Assembly (NCBI RefSeq): GCF_002234675.1 | Contig: NC_019869.2 | Location: 11,332,015-11,396,014 of the forward strand | Direction: 5' to 3' | DNA length: 64,000 nucleotides | Source of the DNA: Oryzias latipes | Taxonomy: Eukaryota; Chordata; Actinopteri; Beloniformes; Adrianichthyidae | Shown here: positions 1 through 13,103 of the stretch, piece after piece | Position numbering within the stretch: the first letter of the stretch is position 1 | Layout of the letters: each line of letters starts with the position of its first letter | Notes under the pieces: generated by a model | Database searches by the model: none | Told to the model about the DNA's origin: nothing | The model's input: only the letters and a program-made list of their open reading frames with translations | Translations under genes and position numbers: made by a program

Positions 1-3000
1 TAACGTTCGGAGGCGGTTCGATCGCTATTTCTGCGCCCATGACGACCAAGAAAAGGATCCCAGAAAGCTTTGGATCTTCCATCTCCTGGCGATTCCTCAC
101 GACAGTCATAAATGGCAGAGAAAGAAAGACAAAGGATAGACTGGAGCTGTGAGCGCAGCCCTCTCTGCTACTCGCGAAAGAAGCCTGACTGACCGACTGT
201 GTGTGTGTGAACTCTTCCTGAACCGAGATCTAAGTCATACGGTGATAAATCACTGCGCGACACACAAACTCCACCATTTACAACTGAGGGAGCCTATTTC
301 TGGCCTGCTTACCTTATCCTCTCACGATGAATGCAAAGCACCGTGCAATACTTTCTCATTCAGCGACGAAATCGATCAAAGGCGTAATCCAGAGAAAAGT
401 TTAAAGGCAGGGCTCTCTGGGTGGAGGAACAGTAGTAGACCTCTCCGTGTTTGCCATACCAGACATTAGCAGCCACAACAACAGAAAAAAAGAAAGAAAA
501 AAAGGAAAGAGCCAAGAGAAGCCCTTTTCCTGGTTTCCTTTTCCTTACTCGACGTGGATGGGTAAAGCGAGATTACGAAAGCAGGCGTGAGCAGTCGGGT
601 CAGCGAGATAAGATTTATCTGGCCTGAAGACTGAATGTATCGTCATGCTATGGAGCAGTGGACAGTGCTTCATAGCAATATTAACGTCAGCCAAGGCGAT
701 GCTTGACTATGAGATCCTTCACCAGTACCATGCAGACACCAGTGAACTGCCCAGAACCAGAGCGTCACCATAGACAAGAAAAATTATGCAAATGAAGTCG
801 CGCCTTGGAAAGCCAGTACAAATCAAGCGGTTGCCTCTCCTCCTCCCCCAACCAAATGAGGTAGTGCATTTAGAAGAAAAAAATTGAAATAGTATATTCT
901 TACAAATTCTTCACCCCTATGTTGGAAATGTTGTTATTTATTCTTAATCTCAGATAGGAATTGTAGCACCAGGTTTGGAATTCTGACAAGGAAAAAAGGA
1001 TCTGGGCATGCTGCATTTCCATTTCTATAGGACATAAAGGGCTTCTATTAACGGTTTAATCATTAACCTACTTTTTTTTCTTTTGAAGAATTGACTGTTT
1101 TAGCACATACGCAGAATTCACCCGCATTTCTGCGCCTGATATAGCTCTGACGCACAGGAGCGATTGGATAAGAAACGTCTGCAGATCAAAGCGGCGTTCG
1201 GGAAAATCCCACCAGGAGCAGCGTGTAATAAATGGGCTGAAGTCCTCTCACCAAAAGGGGAAAAGCGGAGGACACGCAGCGTGCAAGAGTGGAAGAGGAG
1301 AGCCGGCAGCATGCGGGGGATCCCTCTGCATGGTAATGTCTTATGCAGCCAGAAAGACAAAAAAACTGAAATAGATTTATGGCTCATTTATCCTCCCTGG
1401 GCTGTAAACACGGCCACAGGCCCGAGCGTCCCTGCTGCTCCGGCTACAGGAGAAAAATGTAATGACACAATCAGAAAACACTCGGGCGGCGTGCATGGGA
1501 GGTTGAGTGGGAGAAAAATTCTAGAGAATTCTTTTTTTTGTTGTTTTTTTTTTAGCAAACTTTGCTTTTTTATATAAAGAAAACTCCTCACTTTGTTTAA
1601 TTATTTGCTCCTTTGTTCCAGATTGAAGTGCTGACGCGCTCCTCTTTCTAATTTGCCCCTGAGGAGAAGGTTAAAAGTCAGAGAGCTTCTGTTCATTCAC
1701 CGCCGTGCGTAAAAAATAGGCTCAGGACGACAGAAAAAAAAGGAAAAATAAAATCCTAAATATTTATGGAGGGAGCAATACGTTTGAAACCGTTCACGCA
1801 GCACTCACAAGCTGACAGTTTTCATAGACAGTGGGCTTCTGAAACGAGTGAGGCACCGCTCCAAGAGCTGCGATTCCTCTCGTCACTTTTATAGTGACAA
1901 ATTACACCACAAAGACAAGTGGAGGAGAAGGAATTATTGCTCTCGGGCTGCTCATATTCCTGCAAACGGAAATGTAGCTACATGTCATAGGCTGTTTCTC
2001 CGGCCCTGCGAGCGCTTTGGTGGGCGTTTGTGCTACTTATTTGAAATTGAATAAGGATATCACCATCAAGCATTCATAACACAAATCAATAAAGATATAT
2101 GGACTTACCGAAGGCAGCTCAGGGTGTTTCCGAGACCGAGAGTTAGCCTGAGTTTACTGGGCTGGATTTCTGCAACAAAGACAGAATATTTTCATTCCTG
2201 CTTTCTAGACTTTTCTTTTTTTTTGGATATCGTTTTTTTTTTATATATGTGATATATGATTCACGCATTTTTGGTCCTGAAGTTTAAGATCACAACTTTT
2301 TTAATTCAGATATAATGAAAATGTATATGAAGAACGGCAAATCTTTTTAGAAAACCGAGAAGATACGATTTTATTCTTCTGTGCGTAAAATGTCTAAAAC
2401 AGGCACTAATGCAAATCAAATTTTTTAAGATCTCAAAACACACAAGGGCTAGGATGAATACATTAATATTTAGCATAAATCAAACCAAACCATTTAGATT
2501 ATGAAACGATATAAACATAATTAATATCCCAGTAGGATAAACGAGTAATTTTGTTTTTTAAAAGAAATAAAAGAAAAGGGGCTTGTTGTTTGTTTGCCGA
2601 ACGGTGAGCATGTTCACGAACGGATCGAATAGTCATTAGCTCTCGCTCACCATCTCCCCCAAGTCCCTGCGCCCATAAATCAAGCAGAAGCGCCGTGACC
2701 TCAGCGCGGCCGCGCGGTCTTGGATGGCACTCCGTCTTCCATTATATCCTCGTTTCCCCGGCGAAGCGACACAACCTCGCCGCTTTCCCCTTGCTTTTCG
2801 CGGGACTCCTCTTGATGTATCATTTAGGTGCAGACACAAGTGCGTGTAAAGCGCAATGTGTTTTGTTTTATAGGACAGGTTGAACCTTGGGGCGCCGCCG
2901 GCTCTGTTTGGGTGTTTTTTTAGAAGCAGGGAAGTGGCTGCAATATTTACACTACTATCACAGGCCTGTTTATCCAAATGTTCCTAATGTCAGACGGACA

Positions 3001-3599
3001 TTTAAAAGCAGGGAGTGGTGCTTTTTCTTGTAAATCCACTGAAAACAACGATGTGTTTACTGGCGTGTAATGTTTATATAGCGTGAATTCGAGGTTTGTT
3101 GCAACATAAAGGTTCTGATAACCTTATCTGCAATGGGACGTGCGTAAAATGCGCGCATATTGTTTAAATCTATTTAGCTTTTTTTATTTTTTAATCCCAA
3201 ACACACATTTATTTATGAATATTTGCGACGTACGCCATGAACAGAACACGAACCCCCTTTTTACGTAACTAGCCCACGTCTCGTGCAGCAATAACTCACG
3301 ACAGTAACGAACAATCGGCGGAAATACCTCAAAATAAAATCCATCCTCCCATAGCTTGGGCTCCGACTCTGTCCGCGTGGAAAAACATATCCGTCCCTGA
3401 CAGCAGTATACATCCACAAACCCAGGTTGTTCTCTTTTGCACTCCTCCTCGCTTTTATTTTTTCTATCTTTTTTCCTTCCCTTGGTGGGCAAACTACAAA
3501 GTCGGGTCTCCCCTCACAGAAAGTGGGGGTAACCAGCATATAATCTGCATCGTATGGCCAGACCAGGGCTCCGGTTTTCTTCCCACTGCCATAACATCG

Positions 3600-3700
3600 C
3601 GCAGTATTATGCGCCCTGCTCACGTGACGCAACGTCAACTTAAATCCCTTTTATTTGAGTCCGTGAATCATTAATGGAGGCAGTCATTGCCCCCGAGGAG
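3600..3700 (-). promoter_or_regulatory. Promoter-like element upstream of hoxa3a (candidate)
   Basis: A CACGTGACGCAACGTCA string at 3621-3637 combines a USF-type E-box with CRE-like halves. Just upstream on the minus strand are AATAAAAGG and CATTAATGATT, the latter a Hox/Pbx-like site. The E-box next to Hox/Cdx-type sites resembles the promoters of several Hox genes in this window. It could be an upstream start site for hoxa3a transcripts or an enhancer. This is inference from motifs only. Confidence 0.3.
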
Positions 3701-6524
3701 AAACGGATCAGTTTGTAGGGAGGAGGGGAAAAAAGGGGACTGTGTGACACTGCGATGGATCTGGCAGAGATGCAAGCCTCTCGCTGGGAAGCAGCTTTTC
3801 CACGTGCCGCCCTTTCAAAGGAAAACGCTGTTCTGACAGTTTTAGAGCGCAATATATTTGACGCCTGTTAGCGGCTGGAAGACCCAATCCTGCTGAATTA
3901 CAGCGAAGTTTGAGTGCAGCCCACAGCGAGGCACGGAGTGTTTGCACAGCAGCCTAACAAATCGCAGCGTGTTAAATGTAGAAAGCTGTCCTTACACAAC
4001 ACCATTTAAGGGCGGCATAATCACTACACTGGAAAGCTCATCTCCTTTCTCCTCTCTGGATTTGGCTGCACAAAACTACTCAATGTCGCCCCCCTTCCTC
4101 GCTGTAACTCCTGTGCATGAATCTGCCGTTTGGAAAGAAAATATAATCATAAATAAAAATGGAAAGGGAGGACGATTACCTGTCACGCACAAAGAGGGTG
4201 TGCGTCTTGATCGGGAGAGGTGTCTGTCAGTCAGCAGAGGGGTAAAAGTCGTGTTCGTGGGAGCAAAAAGTCTGATCAGAGCACGAATCCCCATAAGACC
4301 AACAAGAACTCACCTATTAGAGATTGATAGTGGGGTGTTTTTAAGTTTGTCAGAGTCCGTTTCTAAAAATCTAATTTCTGAAAAGGGCCCACGTGTGCCA
4401 TTGAGAATATTTTGCTTCTTGCACTCCACGCTTTGCCAAAAAGCACTTGCCCGGAAGAGCTTCTCTCCTCCCGGCACCGTTTGGCGCTTGTTTTCCGTCA
4501 ACACCGAGCAGCGGGCGTGGAAAAATCCCAGCACGACTATTAATCATTCGGGGCGGACAGAGACGGCATCGCTCTTCTGCGTCAGCCTTTGTCCTCCCGA
4601 ACTCCAACTTGAGTGGCAAACTTTTTAAACGCCAAGAGCAGAGGCAGGCATTCTTGATTCACAATCAACTAAATAGGCTTAAAGTAATCCAGAGGGAGGT
4701 TTGGAAAGCTGAAAGGCTTTGGCTTTTTTATTTACCTTTATAGGTTTGAGTCTGTGCCTGTGGGTTTTTGTGCAGATGTGAAGCCGTCAAAAGGATTAGG
4801 AGACTCTCTACACGTCTGGAAGATAATCCAGATTGCTTTTCGTCACCGCACCTGAACTCTCCTCTGACCCGCGCAGTTTGAGAGGGTTATCTGCGGTTCA
4901 AAATGAAGGGGGGCAGTAATCTCAAAGCATCTGCTGCTCTCTTTCATTTATGCAAACCTATATTTTTTTAAATAAAACTCAAACATGATAAAAGATGTTT
5001 TCAATCTCTATTACACCAATGCTTTAGAGTATTTACACAAATCAGAACTCCTTATCAGCATCAGCAAATATAGCTCTGGATCTTGGCCAGACAGCGGTCT
5101 GTAGCTTCCCACATTGTTGACACTTGGAGCCCTTTAACAAGCAGGCTTGGGTTTCCAATTCCATTCGAAGATAACGGCTTCTGCGAAGTTTACACCGGCC
5201 AACATCAAGGCTAATGCGAAATCCAACGCCTCAAGCAGAGTGGACCTGTCTCTAATTTTTACTAACCTTCACTAGCCAGTGAGGGGAATAAGGCTCTTCA
5301 AAGTTCTATAAAGACCTTTTCAATTGTTGAGTCGTGTCCTTATTCTGTGATGTTTACTTTTGTGCTGCAATCCATTTTGAAAACACATGTTGAATGCACA
5401 AGGGTCTGCCATTTACCTTAATAAATTCTAATAATAATAATAAAAATAAACTAATATTGTTCAGTATCAGTGTGTTTCTACCACAACCCTTTACACAAGC
5501 ATTTAGCTAAAAATCAAATGCAACTTTTGAATGAAAGAGTAGATTTGTTTGTTTCGCAATTAGAAAACATCTTTTTCCAGCACATACAGCAGTGAAACGG
5601 TATTAAGTAATTTTTATCAACATTGTTTTAACAAGAGTTAAATCATGCAAATGTTGATTTATATAAAATGGTTTTGGTGTAAAATTTTACAGCACGTCTG
5701 ATGTAAATTAATTTAGAATTAATATTAACGCATTTTAATATTCAATATTTAAAATTTCAATAACATATTTACATGAACAAATGCAAATAAGAAAGAAAAT
5801 ATTAGAAATCGGAAAAGAGACGTCACATTATATCATTGTCAAATACATGAAGTTAAGATATAAAGAAAAATTCACCTAATACTCACAAGCGCTGCATATC
5901 CAGACTTCTGTCAGAGGAGATCTGACTGCGCAGCCTGAAGAGCATCACTTCAAATGAAAATAAGTCAGATTTTCAGATCTATTTCTGATCCTTCGGGGAG
6001 CATTTATTATTCAACGAGTCACGTGGACGGGCGAATTAAAATTTCAGCACTCTGAAAGTGACCTCCACTCATGAATCCAATGACCTGAAATCTGTAATTG
6101 AACTTTTGCGCAAAATTGTTGCCAATCAGCTTCAGTTTGAGATTAGAGAAGTGTACTTCTATCTTTTATAATATTAGATGCTCTGAAAAGTATTTATCAG
6201 GAACTTTACTAAATGTATTATTATGTGTTAATGAACCCACATCGTGCATAAAAAATAAGAGCTACTTGAATGCGTACTAGTGCATCCCTGCATGGCCCTG
6301 CGCATGCACGGCTGGCCTCTCTTCAAGGCCTTCCAGCGGTGCCTCTATAATGATCGGCACAAGGGCTGTCTCCTACAATAACTTGGAGAAAATTCATGGC
6401 TCGCTTTCACACTCAAAGCACAGTTATTGTTTCCACGTCGTCTTTGGTTAAATCTAAAACGTGAAGAAAAAGCTGACGGAGGTCTCGACCGCTGATGTAT
6501 GATCTGAACATTGTGCGTGTCGAA

Positions 6525-6537
6525 AGGTCAGGGGTCA
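6525..6537 (+). promoter_or_regulatory. DR1-type nuclear receptor site
   Basis: AGGTCA, one base, GGGTCA: a direct repeat with one-base spacing. DR1 sites bind RXR heterodimers, RAR, COUP-TF and HNF4. It lies 1.5 kb past the hoxa4a stop. In mouse, retinoic-acid response elements 3' of group-4 Hox genes drive hindbrain expression, so the location is plausible. Two TGACCT half-sites lie upstream at 6059-6064 and 6081-6086. Binding has not been shown. Confidence 0.4.
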
Positions 6538-7254
6538 GAAGAAGTGCTCCGAGCCGGTGATTGGCCAGCGCCGGCCATGTCCCCTGGCTGAACTCTCTAT
6601 TGTTTGGATGAAGCAGGTATGACCAACACTCACACTAAGTTTGGCAGAAAATCTTCTTGTCACATTAAAGTGAGAAGATCATGTGTTGCCAGATATTTAG
6701 CAGTTCGAGGTTGGTCTAATTCCCGTGCCAGCAGCGCACTCCAGCATTGGATCACATTTATTTTACCCAGGTCCCTTCTTCATCCACAAAAACGTGCATG
6801 ATATTCATTAACAGTTTCCTCTAATTAGGATTTAGAGTTACAGGTGAGTAATTAAAAGCAGCATGACAAGGCGTTTAGGAGTGCTGTTTACAGTGAAACC
6901 TGACTTACTGCTCCTGTTCATAAAATTAAACCTGAGACACCTTAAAAAGTGACAAAATAACTTTATTCAATTTAATTAAAATAGCATTAAAATACATAGA
7001 TGATATTGTTTTGGGTGGCACATTAAATCCCGCAATTTTGTGTTACTATTTTAACACACGATGCACTGATTTTTTGTTTGTTTGTTTGTTTTATTTTTTA
7101 TTTGTTTTAATAAGTAATACTATAAGGAATTGCTTAGTGTTTTGAAAATCAATTACACCATTACCAAACGCGCGCTCTGAAGCAGGCTGTTGCGCACGGG
7201 TGAAAACCTTTTGGCGCAGAAAAACATTCAAAAGCAGTCAGCCTTGATCATGTA

Positions 7255-7998
7255 TTTATTTCATCAGAACAGGGTTAAACCTATACGCTAAGCCTACATT
7301 GCAACAGCCATTTACTGAGACGACACATACACGTATTCACAGTTTTAGAACACAGCACAACAAAGGACGCACGAGCACAAATGAAACTGGACCTCACAAC
7401 ACCAACGAAGTGAACGAAACGCTTTCCTTATTGTGCCTTCATTAGGTAGGATTTGTCTATGTACATTTGATGTGAAAGTCACTTACATTCAACAGTAAAC
7501 CAATCCATTCAAACACATAAACTACACTGCCCGCTCTGCCTCTAAATTCAGCCGCTCGGTTCTGAGGCAGAAATCTGGCTATAATAACTTTCAAGTATAT
7601 TTGAACTTTCTGTGAGCAAAAGTAATTTAAAAATATATAAAAACAGAAACAAATTATCTGAGAAAACATTGGAAATTAGCTGAAACTTACTTTGCTCTCA
7701 TCCCAATAAAACATCTACAGATCTATTTGAATGTGCGTTGAATTATTTCATTATAAACAAATATATAAACACTTCAGTTGCCACGGTGGCCATTAAATGT
7801 GTGTTTTAAGCTTATATGAAGAGGACGACCGTAGGGAAAGGGTACGAAAGACGTGAAATGGGCCCAATGGCAGAGGCAAGGTGACAAAGATAACACCAAG
7901 AGTGTAAAATACTGAAGATCGGTCCATCAAACTCCACCCGTGTTGTTTGCCATCTCAGTCTTGGATTTTTTTTCTCCTTTCGGGGGTTCATCTGTCCA
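7255..7998 (-). other. Predicted hoxa4a 3' UTR
   Basis: This stretch runs from the hoxa4a stop to the first minus-strand AATAAA (plus TTTATT at 7255-7260); a second signal is at 6962-6967. It has no coding sequence. A TAGGTAG on the plus strand at 7443-7449 is a 7mer-A1 match to miR-196 in the transcript. The exact end of the UTR is inferred from the signal only. Confidence 0.5.
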
Positions 7999-9253
7999 CT
8001 ATAGACCCACAGTGCACGGCGTGGGGACGAGCTGTTGGCCTGTTTTGATCTGCTGCTGCTGCTGGGGCCCGGAGGCTGAGGACGAGGCCGAGCTGGAGGA
8101 GCGAATCTTGGTGTTTGGAAGCTTATGCTCCTTTTTCCACTTCATCCTCCGGTTCTGAAACCAAATCTTGACCTGGCGCTCGGATAGACACATTGTATGC
8201 GCAATTTCCACCCGCCTCCGTCGGGTCAGGTAACGGTTGAAGTGAAATTCTTTCTCAAGCTCCAGAGCCTGCTGGCGGGTGTAAGCAGTGCGGGACCTCT
8301 TGGGTACTCCTCCATTGTAACTGGCATTGACTGGGAGAGGGGGAGACAAGAAGCCATACACAGGCAAGCAAGCAGGTGTTACATGCAGGTTTTCACCGTT
8401 CAACGCCACAGTTTCATGATAGAGACCTATAAGACAAATATCTGGCTTTTATTGGAAAATTTGAACATCTCCTTTCTCTGAAGAAGGCTTTCGTTTCACT
8501 TAAAGATAAAGATTTTAATGCAAAGATGCCGAAAGAACGAGCTTTCGAGTCAGACAGATCAAGCTTGGGCATGATTAACATAACAGCAGCAGGGCTGAAT
8601 ATCACAGTTTGGCTCTACTCCAGTGGTGGGGCTAGTTTGGATTAAAAAGCAACAAAGGCGCATGGCCCCGACACACGCACACAGGCAATAAAATTTACGA
8701 GGGTCCTTAATTACCGACCCTGCTGCTCGATAGTCGTAAATTGCTGTTGTAGGAACTGCTGTTGGTGCTGCTTCAATAGGCGGCTGCGTGTTCCGGTGCT
8801 TGTGTTTCTGCCATTAAATCGTGGCGATAACTCACCGGTGCTAACATGAACCTTTTTCATCCATGGATAGACCACCGGCTCCTTGCCCTTCGCCACGCCG
8901 GGATAAACCTCGCTGCCGAGGCTGCAGTCTTTGCTGGCATTTGTCCCTGCGCCACTGTCCGGCGCCGCGGTGAGGCGCGGACCGTGGCTCTGTGGAAGCG
9001 GCTGCTGCTGCGCGTGGTGCCCATCGCCAAAATCGTCGAGTCCGGCGGTGGGGACGTTACCGTAATCGTAACCCGTCTCTGTGTAGTTTGACCTCGGATA
9101 GGATTGCTCGTCGTGGTGAGGGAAACCCGTATCTTTTGGTCGCTCGTAGTAATCGCCATGGTTGGGGATGTATCCGCTCTGCTGATATTCGTCGCATGGA
9201 GGAAAGGAAGGCTCGATATAGTTGGAGTTTATCAAGTAGGAACTCATGGTCAT
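7999..9253 (-). CDS. hoxa4a: Homeobox protein Hox-A4a
   Basis: Antennapedia-class homeodomain transcription factor that patterns the posterior hindbrain and anterior trunk. Two coding exons on the minus strand: 9253-8836 and 8330-7999. The donor G|GTGAGT and the acceptor ctctcccag|TC join in phase 1 and restore [12 protein letters not shown], the typical Hox4 linker. The 249-residue product starts [15 protein letters not shown], the standard group-4 start; a second in-frame Met at residue 3 is also possible. The YPWM hexapeptide that binds Pbx is at 129-132 and the homeodomain is at 150-209, with [19 protein letters not shown] typical of group 4. The Q-rich linker end and the S/A/Q-rich tail ([17 protein letters not shown]) are low complexity. 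The intron is 505 bp. It is the first gene at the 3' side of the visible cluster. Identity as a4a rests on the motifs plus gene order. Confidence 0.96.
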
Positions 9254-9500
9254 TAATTTGTGAAGTGCAACAATACTAATTTTTATCGCGCTGTCGTTTT
9301 TCTGATCTCCACAAAACCCTCCTACTCCCTGTCAAATGTACAAAGTTGCCTGGTCACGTGTGAGGAGCCACCAATCACCGGCTGTCCTGTGGGCATCATG
9401 TAAACAGGAACCAATGGAAAGCATGGCACTGGTACCACCAGCACCGCTCGGACTGGCTCACGTTGATGTTTTCTTTATTAAATCGCAGTATAAAAAGCAA
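9254..9500 (-). promoter_or_regulatory. hoxa4a proximal promoter region
   Basis: The sequence immediately upstream of the hoxa4a start codon contains a CACGTG E-box at 9355-9360 and plus-strand CCAAT boxes at 9371-9375 and 9411-9415. A plus-oriented TATAAAAA lies at 9490-9497, facing away from hoxa4a, so an antisense transcript is possible. Transcription start sites cannot be fixed from sequence alone. Confidence 0.5.
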
Positions 9501-10359
9501 AAGTCATCAGCTGAGTTGGTTTCTGCTTGAAAACTTATGCGGCGGGGGCTTTCCGCCACATCTGAAACACAGAGGAGGAACGCACGCCAAACCCAGCAAA
9601 AAAAATGAAAGATGCGCACAAAGCAATGCGCTGCTGCTGATAAACGGCGAAGCCGGCTGTTGTGAAATCTGTTGCATCCCAGCAGAGAACCCACCAGGAA
9701 GGCAAAAGCAAATACAGCAATCAAAATTGTAATACAAACCCATTCAAATCACTAAAGAAAACAAACCAGGCGCGCGTGCAGGCTCTGCCCGAGCTGGCAA
9801 CCCGTGCGTCTATTTTCACCCATGCTTGCACTCTGGAAAGCTTTATTGTGCATCAAACCTAAATCACCAACACGATATATCTTTTAAGATGCACAATTGA
9901 GCATAAAACAACTCTTTTTCTGCACACACTTAAAACCTTTCTTTTGGCAACACTGGCAATCAACTACGTCAGTTCCTACAAATGAGAGCTGCAGTCTGTT
10001 TCAAAGATCACCTTAAAACAGATACGAACTTCAGGAAACATGATAACACGTTTTTCAAATATAGAGAAAAAGAAAAAGCATAAACCTCTGGAGGATAACT
10101 GTTCAATAAAATCATTAATGTCAACCTAAAATTATCAGTATCACGTGTCAAACATTTGGCACACTTTTATATTTGTTCTGAATAAAACCAAAATTATTTT
10201 AATTAAATAAAATAGGCATCGTGAAAAATTTTCAAGGACATTTTTCAGGGCAACTTCCATATTTCTACAAGCATAAGAGTTTTTTGTTTAATTTTAAAGA
10301 ATATGAAGATTTTTCCCCCGTTTCAATATGATACGAAATATGAATAAAAGCACAAATAA

Positions 10360-10470
<111 letters not shown>

Positions 10471-12319
10471 CAAAACTCATTTTTGTGCATACAAAAATAT
10501 TTAAAACAAAAGAAAAAAATCAGACTAAGTTGTATTTCTTTAGATGTATTATAACATAAAGGCAAAATCAAAGTTTCTGACCGTGCTCGTCGTTGTTTGC
10601 CATCACGTCCCGGGCTTTCTTCACCGTCTCCACACCTCTTGAGGACGCAGCAACTCCTAAACCAGCTTCCACGCTGCCCACTCCAACCAGGCCTCTGCAA
10701 GGAGAAAACGAAGGGGCCAAACTTACGAAAATATAGAAAGCATTATTTTCTCTCTTTTTTTTCTCCCTCCCCCACCATTTTTTCTGGTCACCCTCCCTAT
10801 TCTCTTAGCTCCCCTACACAGAGATAACTTCTGCCTGACCCTAAAGTGACACCGTTTCCATTTTGTTTCTGATTAATCTTACTCATTGACAGTCTTTGTT
10901 AAACAACAAGGCGTTTGCCCTCCCTTTTTTCCCCAAAGAGGCGACATTTTCATATCTGTTAGACGCAGTGACCGGGGGTTCACCCCGGCCTTGGACTTCA
11001 GTTTAGAAAGCGCTCTCTTTAACTCTGCATGGGGAAGATGGGGTGGGGTTCTGTCGGGGGGGTCACTGAGCACAAGGATAGTCCTTGGAGGATTTTATTT
11101 TAAAAGTGTCAAGAAAGTCCACCCATCTGAGCATAAACTGAAGCGAAGACAAGAGAGAAAAAAAATGCTAAAAACGACAACAACAAAAAAAAGATTTGCT
11201 GAAGAAATATTGAGCTTTTGTGCTTTTTTCTCCATCTCCAAATTTGTTAATCTGGGATGAGAAGTGCCAAGAAGAATCAGGTCGCAGTTTTTTCTCTGGC
11301 GATGTCAGCGCCCTGCTGCAGACTCTCCTATAACTCACTACATGGCAGCTGGCGCACTTACCGCAACAGAATCACTACGTCCGTGTGGTGAAGAGACCAC
11401 CTGAGAGGCTATGAGTCAACCAAAAGTCTGGTAAGACAACTACACCTGATGTATAAATTCTCACTCTGCTGTCAATCTGTTCTTAGTCTGAGCTTTTCTT
11501 GATGTATACTTTGACTTGTATTTAGTGCTATTTTTAAGGATCTTTTAACTTGTGGATCAAACCATTTAAAATTCAATGTAAAAAGAACTTCATTAAAGCT
11601 TCTTGTCAGTTATTGTCATGATAAGCAATGGAAGCATCACTGCTGAAGAGCCCTTCAAATAAAAGCCTGTTATCCTCTGCAAGCTGCAAGGCGATGCTGG
11701 GCTTAAGTGCCAAAGCTGCTGCACGTGTCAGTCCAAGCCATGCCGAAAATAACAGAACACTTATTTAATTTCACGCTGGTCCAGATGCATGTACACGGTA
11801 GCCACGCCAGCCGCAATTTCTACAATTTTCCGCAAAATTGAAAATCTATTTTGCCCCTGATGTGGGGAGAAAGAAGAAAAAGACTACAATAGGATTCTGG
11901 TGAAAAGTGCAACAACCAGAGCAGGGTATTCACTTTCAGCGCATGTTCTGTGAAGTGAAGGTCTTGCGCACCAATATACATCATACTGACAGTTTACTGT
12001 AAATTTAGATTATCAGAGAAGTGCTGTGACGACGATGACAGATTGCACATGGTTCTCCCAAGGTCCTCTGTCTCCGTGAAGTTGTGAAAGGCTATTTGTA
12101 CCAAGGATCCGGGGCTAAAAAACACATTTCACGGCTTTGTGAAAACACTTTGTTTTGCTTAACACTGATAATAAAACATTTTGTCCAACACTTTTTGCCA
12201 TGCGTGTCTTTATTCTCAACACTCCTTTAACGTTCTGCAGCAAAAAGACAGAACCAGAATCACACACACACAAAAATATTTTTTCTTTGTTAGCATTTTC
12301 TTCTACGAGGCCTTCATGT

Positions 12320-12373
12320 GCAGCAGCAGCAGCAGCAGCATATCCGGTAACGAGCGGGGGGGGGGGGGGGGGG
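12320..12373. repeat. (CAG)n followed by an 18-base G run
   Basis: A short CAG repeat (about 12321-12340) is followed 16 bases later by a run of 18 G at 12356-12373. The G run could form quadruplex DNA and is a likely sequencing or assembly weak point. Confidence 0.9.
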
Positions 12374-13028
12374 ATTCACACAGCTTTATAACCACTCGGG
12401 AAGGGATTTTTTGCCACTGCATGCGCACCCTACAAACAAAACATGCGAATCTGTGCGCCAAATTGACTTATTGTGCAGATTGAATACTTTAAAGAGCAGA
12501 TTTTGACAGTGCTAAGGCGCTTGGACACTTAATAACACAATCAAACTAATGAGAGAATTTGAAGCAAAGGAGGACAAAAAATCTTGGTTAATAAAAAATA
12601 AAGTAATAGATTACCAAATCAGTATACTTTGTTTTATGACTAAAGTGTGACAGAACATTTTACTATCACTTAAGGCCCAACAAAGCAACAGAATGCAGCC
12701 TTTGATGTGTTACAAACTTATTACAAAGAGTTAAATGTTTACACAAAAAGGTGCATTGAAATGTAAAATATTACATTTTAATCCCATCAGTAAATTCTGT
12801 ACTTTGTAGGCTTTTAAAAACTGGGAAAATCTGGATCACAAACAAATAAACATTTTTTGTCCCAAATAAAAGATTTAAAAAATGTAATAGTTATTGTGAT
12901 GTGGAACATTTCAGTATGTTTGTATTTTTTCCATTTATGTTTTATTCTAATTTGCATTGTAATAAAAAAAGTTTTAACTTTCATTTTTGTATATTTCATT
13001 TTTACAAATGTTTGACATTTAACATGTT

Positions 13029-13103
13029 CCTTGTTATCATTTTTATTTTAAGACAATATTTAACATCTCCCTTGTTATCATTTTTATTTTAAGACAATAT
13101 TTA
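13029..13103. repeat. 41-bp tandem duplication
   Basis: A CCTTGTTATC...AAGACAATATTTA unit is present twice, beginning at 13029 and 13070, with near-perfect identity. It lies in AT-rich intergenic DNA and looks like a recent local slippage or duplication. Confidence 0.85.

Larger units (their letters stand above)
1..7254. other. Non-coding interval between hoxa3a (off window) and hoxa4a
   Basis: No exon of a recognisable protein is visible on either strand. Open frames here, the longest about 228 codons near 3.9-4.6 kb, have no Hox-like or other familiar motif and look like chance. By synteny hoxa3a should start to the left on the minus strand, so its upstream regulatory DNA and perhaps non-coding 5' exons are expected here, but no exon can be proven. 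Visible items are a TGATAAATCA Pbx/Hox-type site at 243-252, a promoter-like CACGTGACG element near 3.6 kb, a GC-richer patch near 2.65-2.9 kb, and a DR1 nuclear-receptor site near 6.53 kb. Much of the remainder (roughly 4.9-6.0 kb and 6.8-7.2 kb) is AT-rich with nothing recognised. Confidence 0.7.

Noticed and set aside
853-862. let-7-like TGAGGTAGT string
   Set aside because: Only the seed region matches; the rest of the mature let-7 sequence and a pairing arm are absent.
3942-4628. 228-codon plus-strand open frame
   Set aside because: No recognisable domain, overlaps open frames on the opposite strand, lies in intergenic DNA and has no intron or codon pattern typical of a gene. Probably chance.
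8857-9159. Open frames antisense to or out of frame with hoxa4a exon 1
   Set aside because: Shadows of the real coding exon caused by its base composition.
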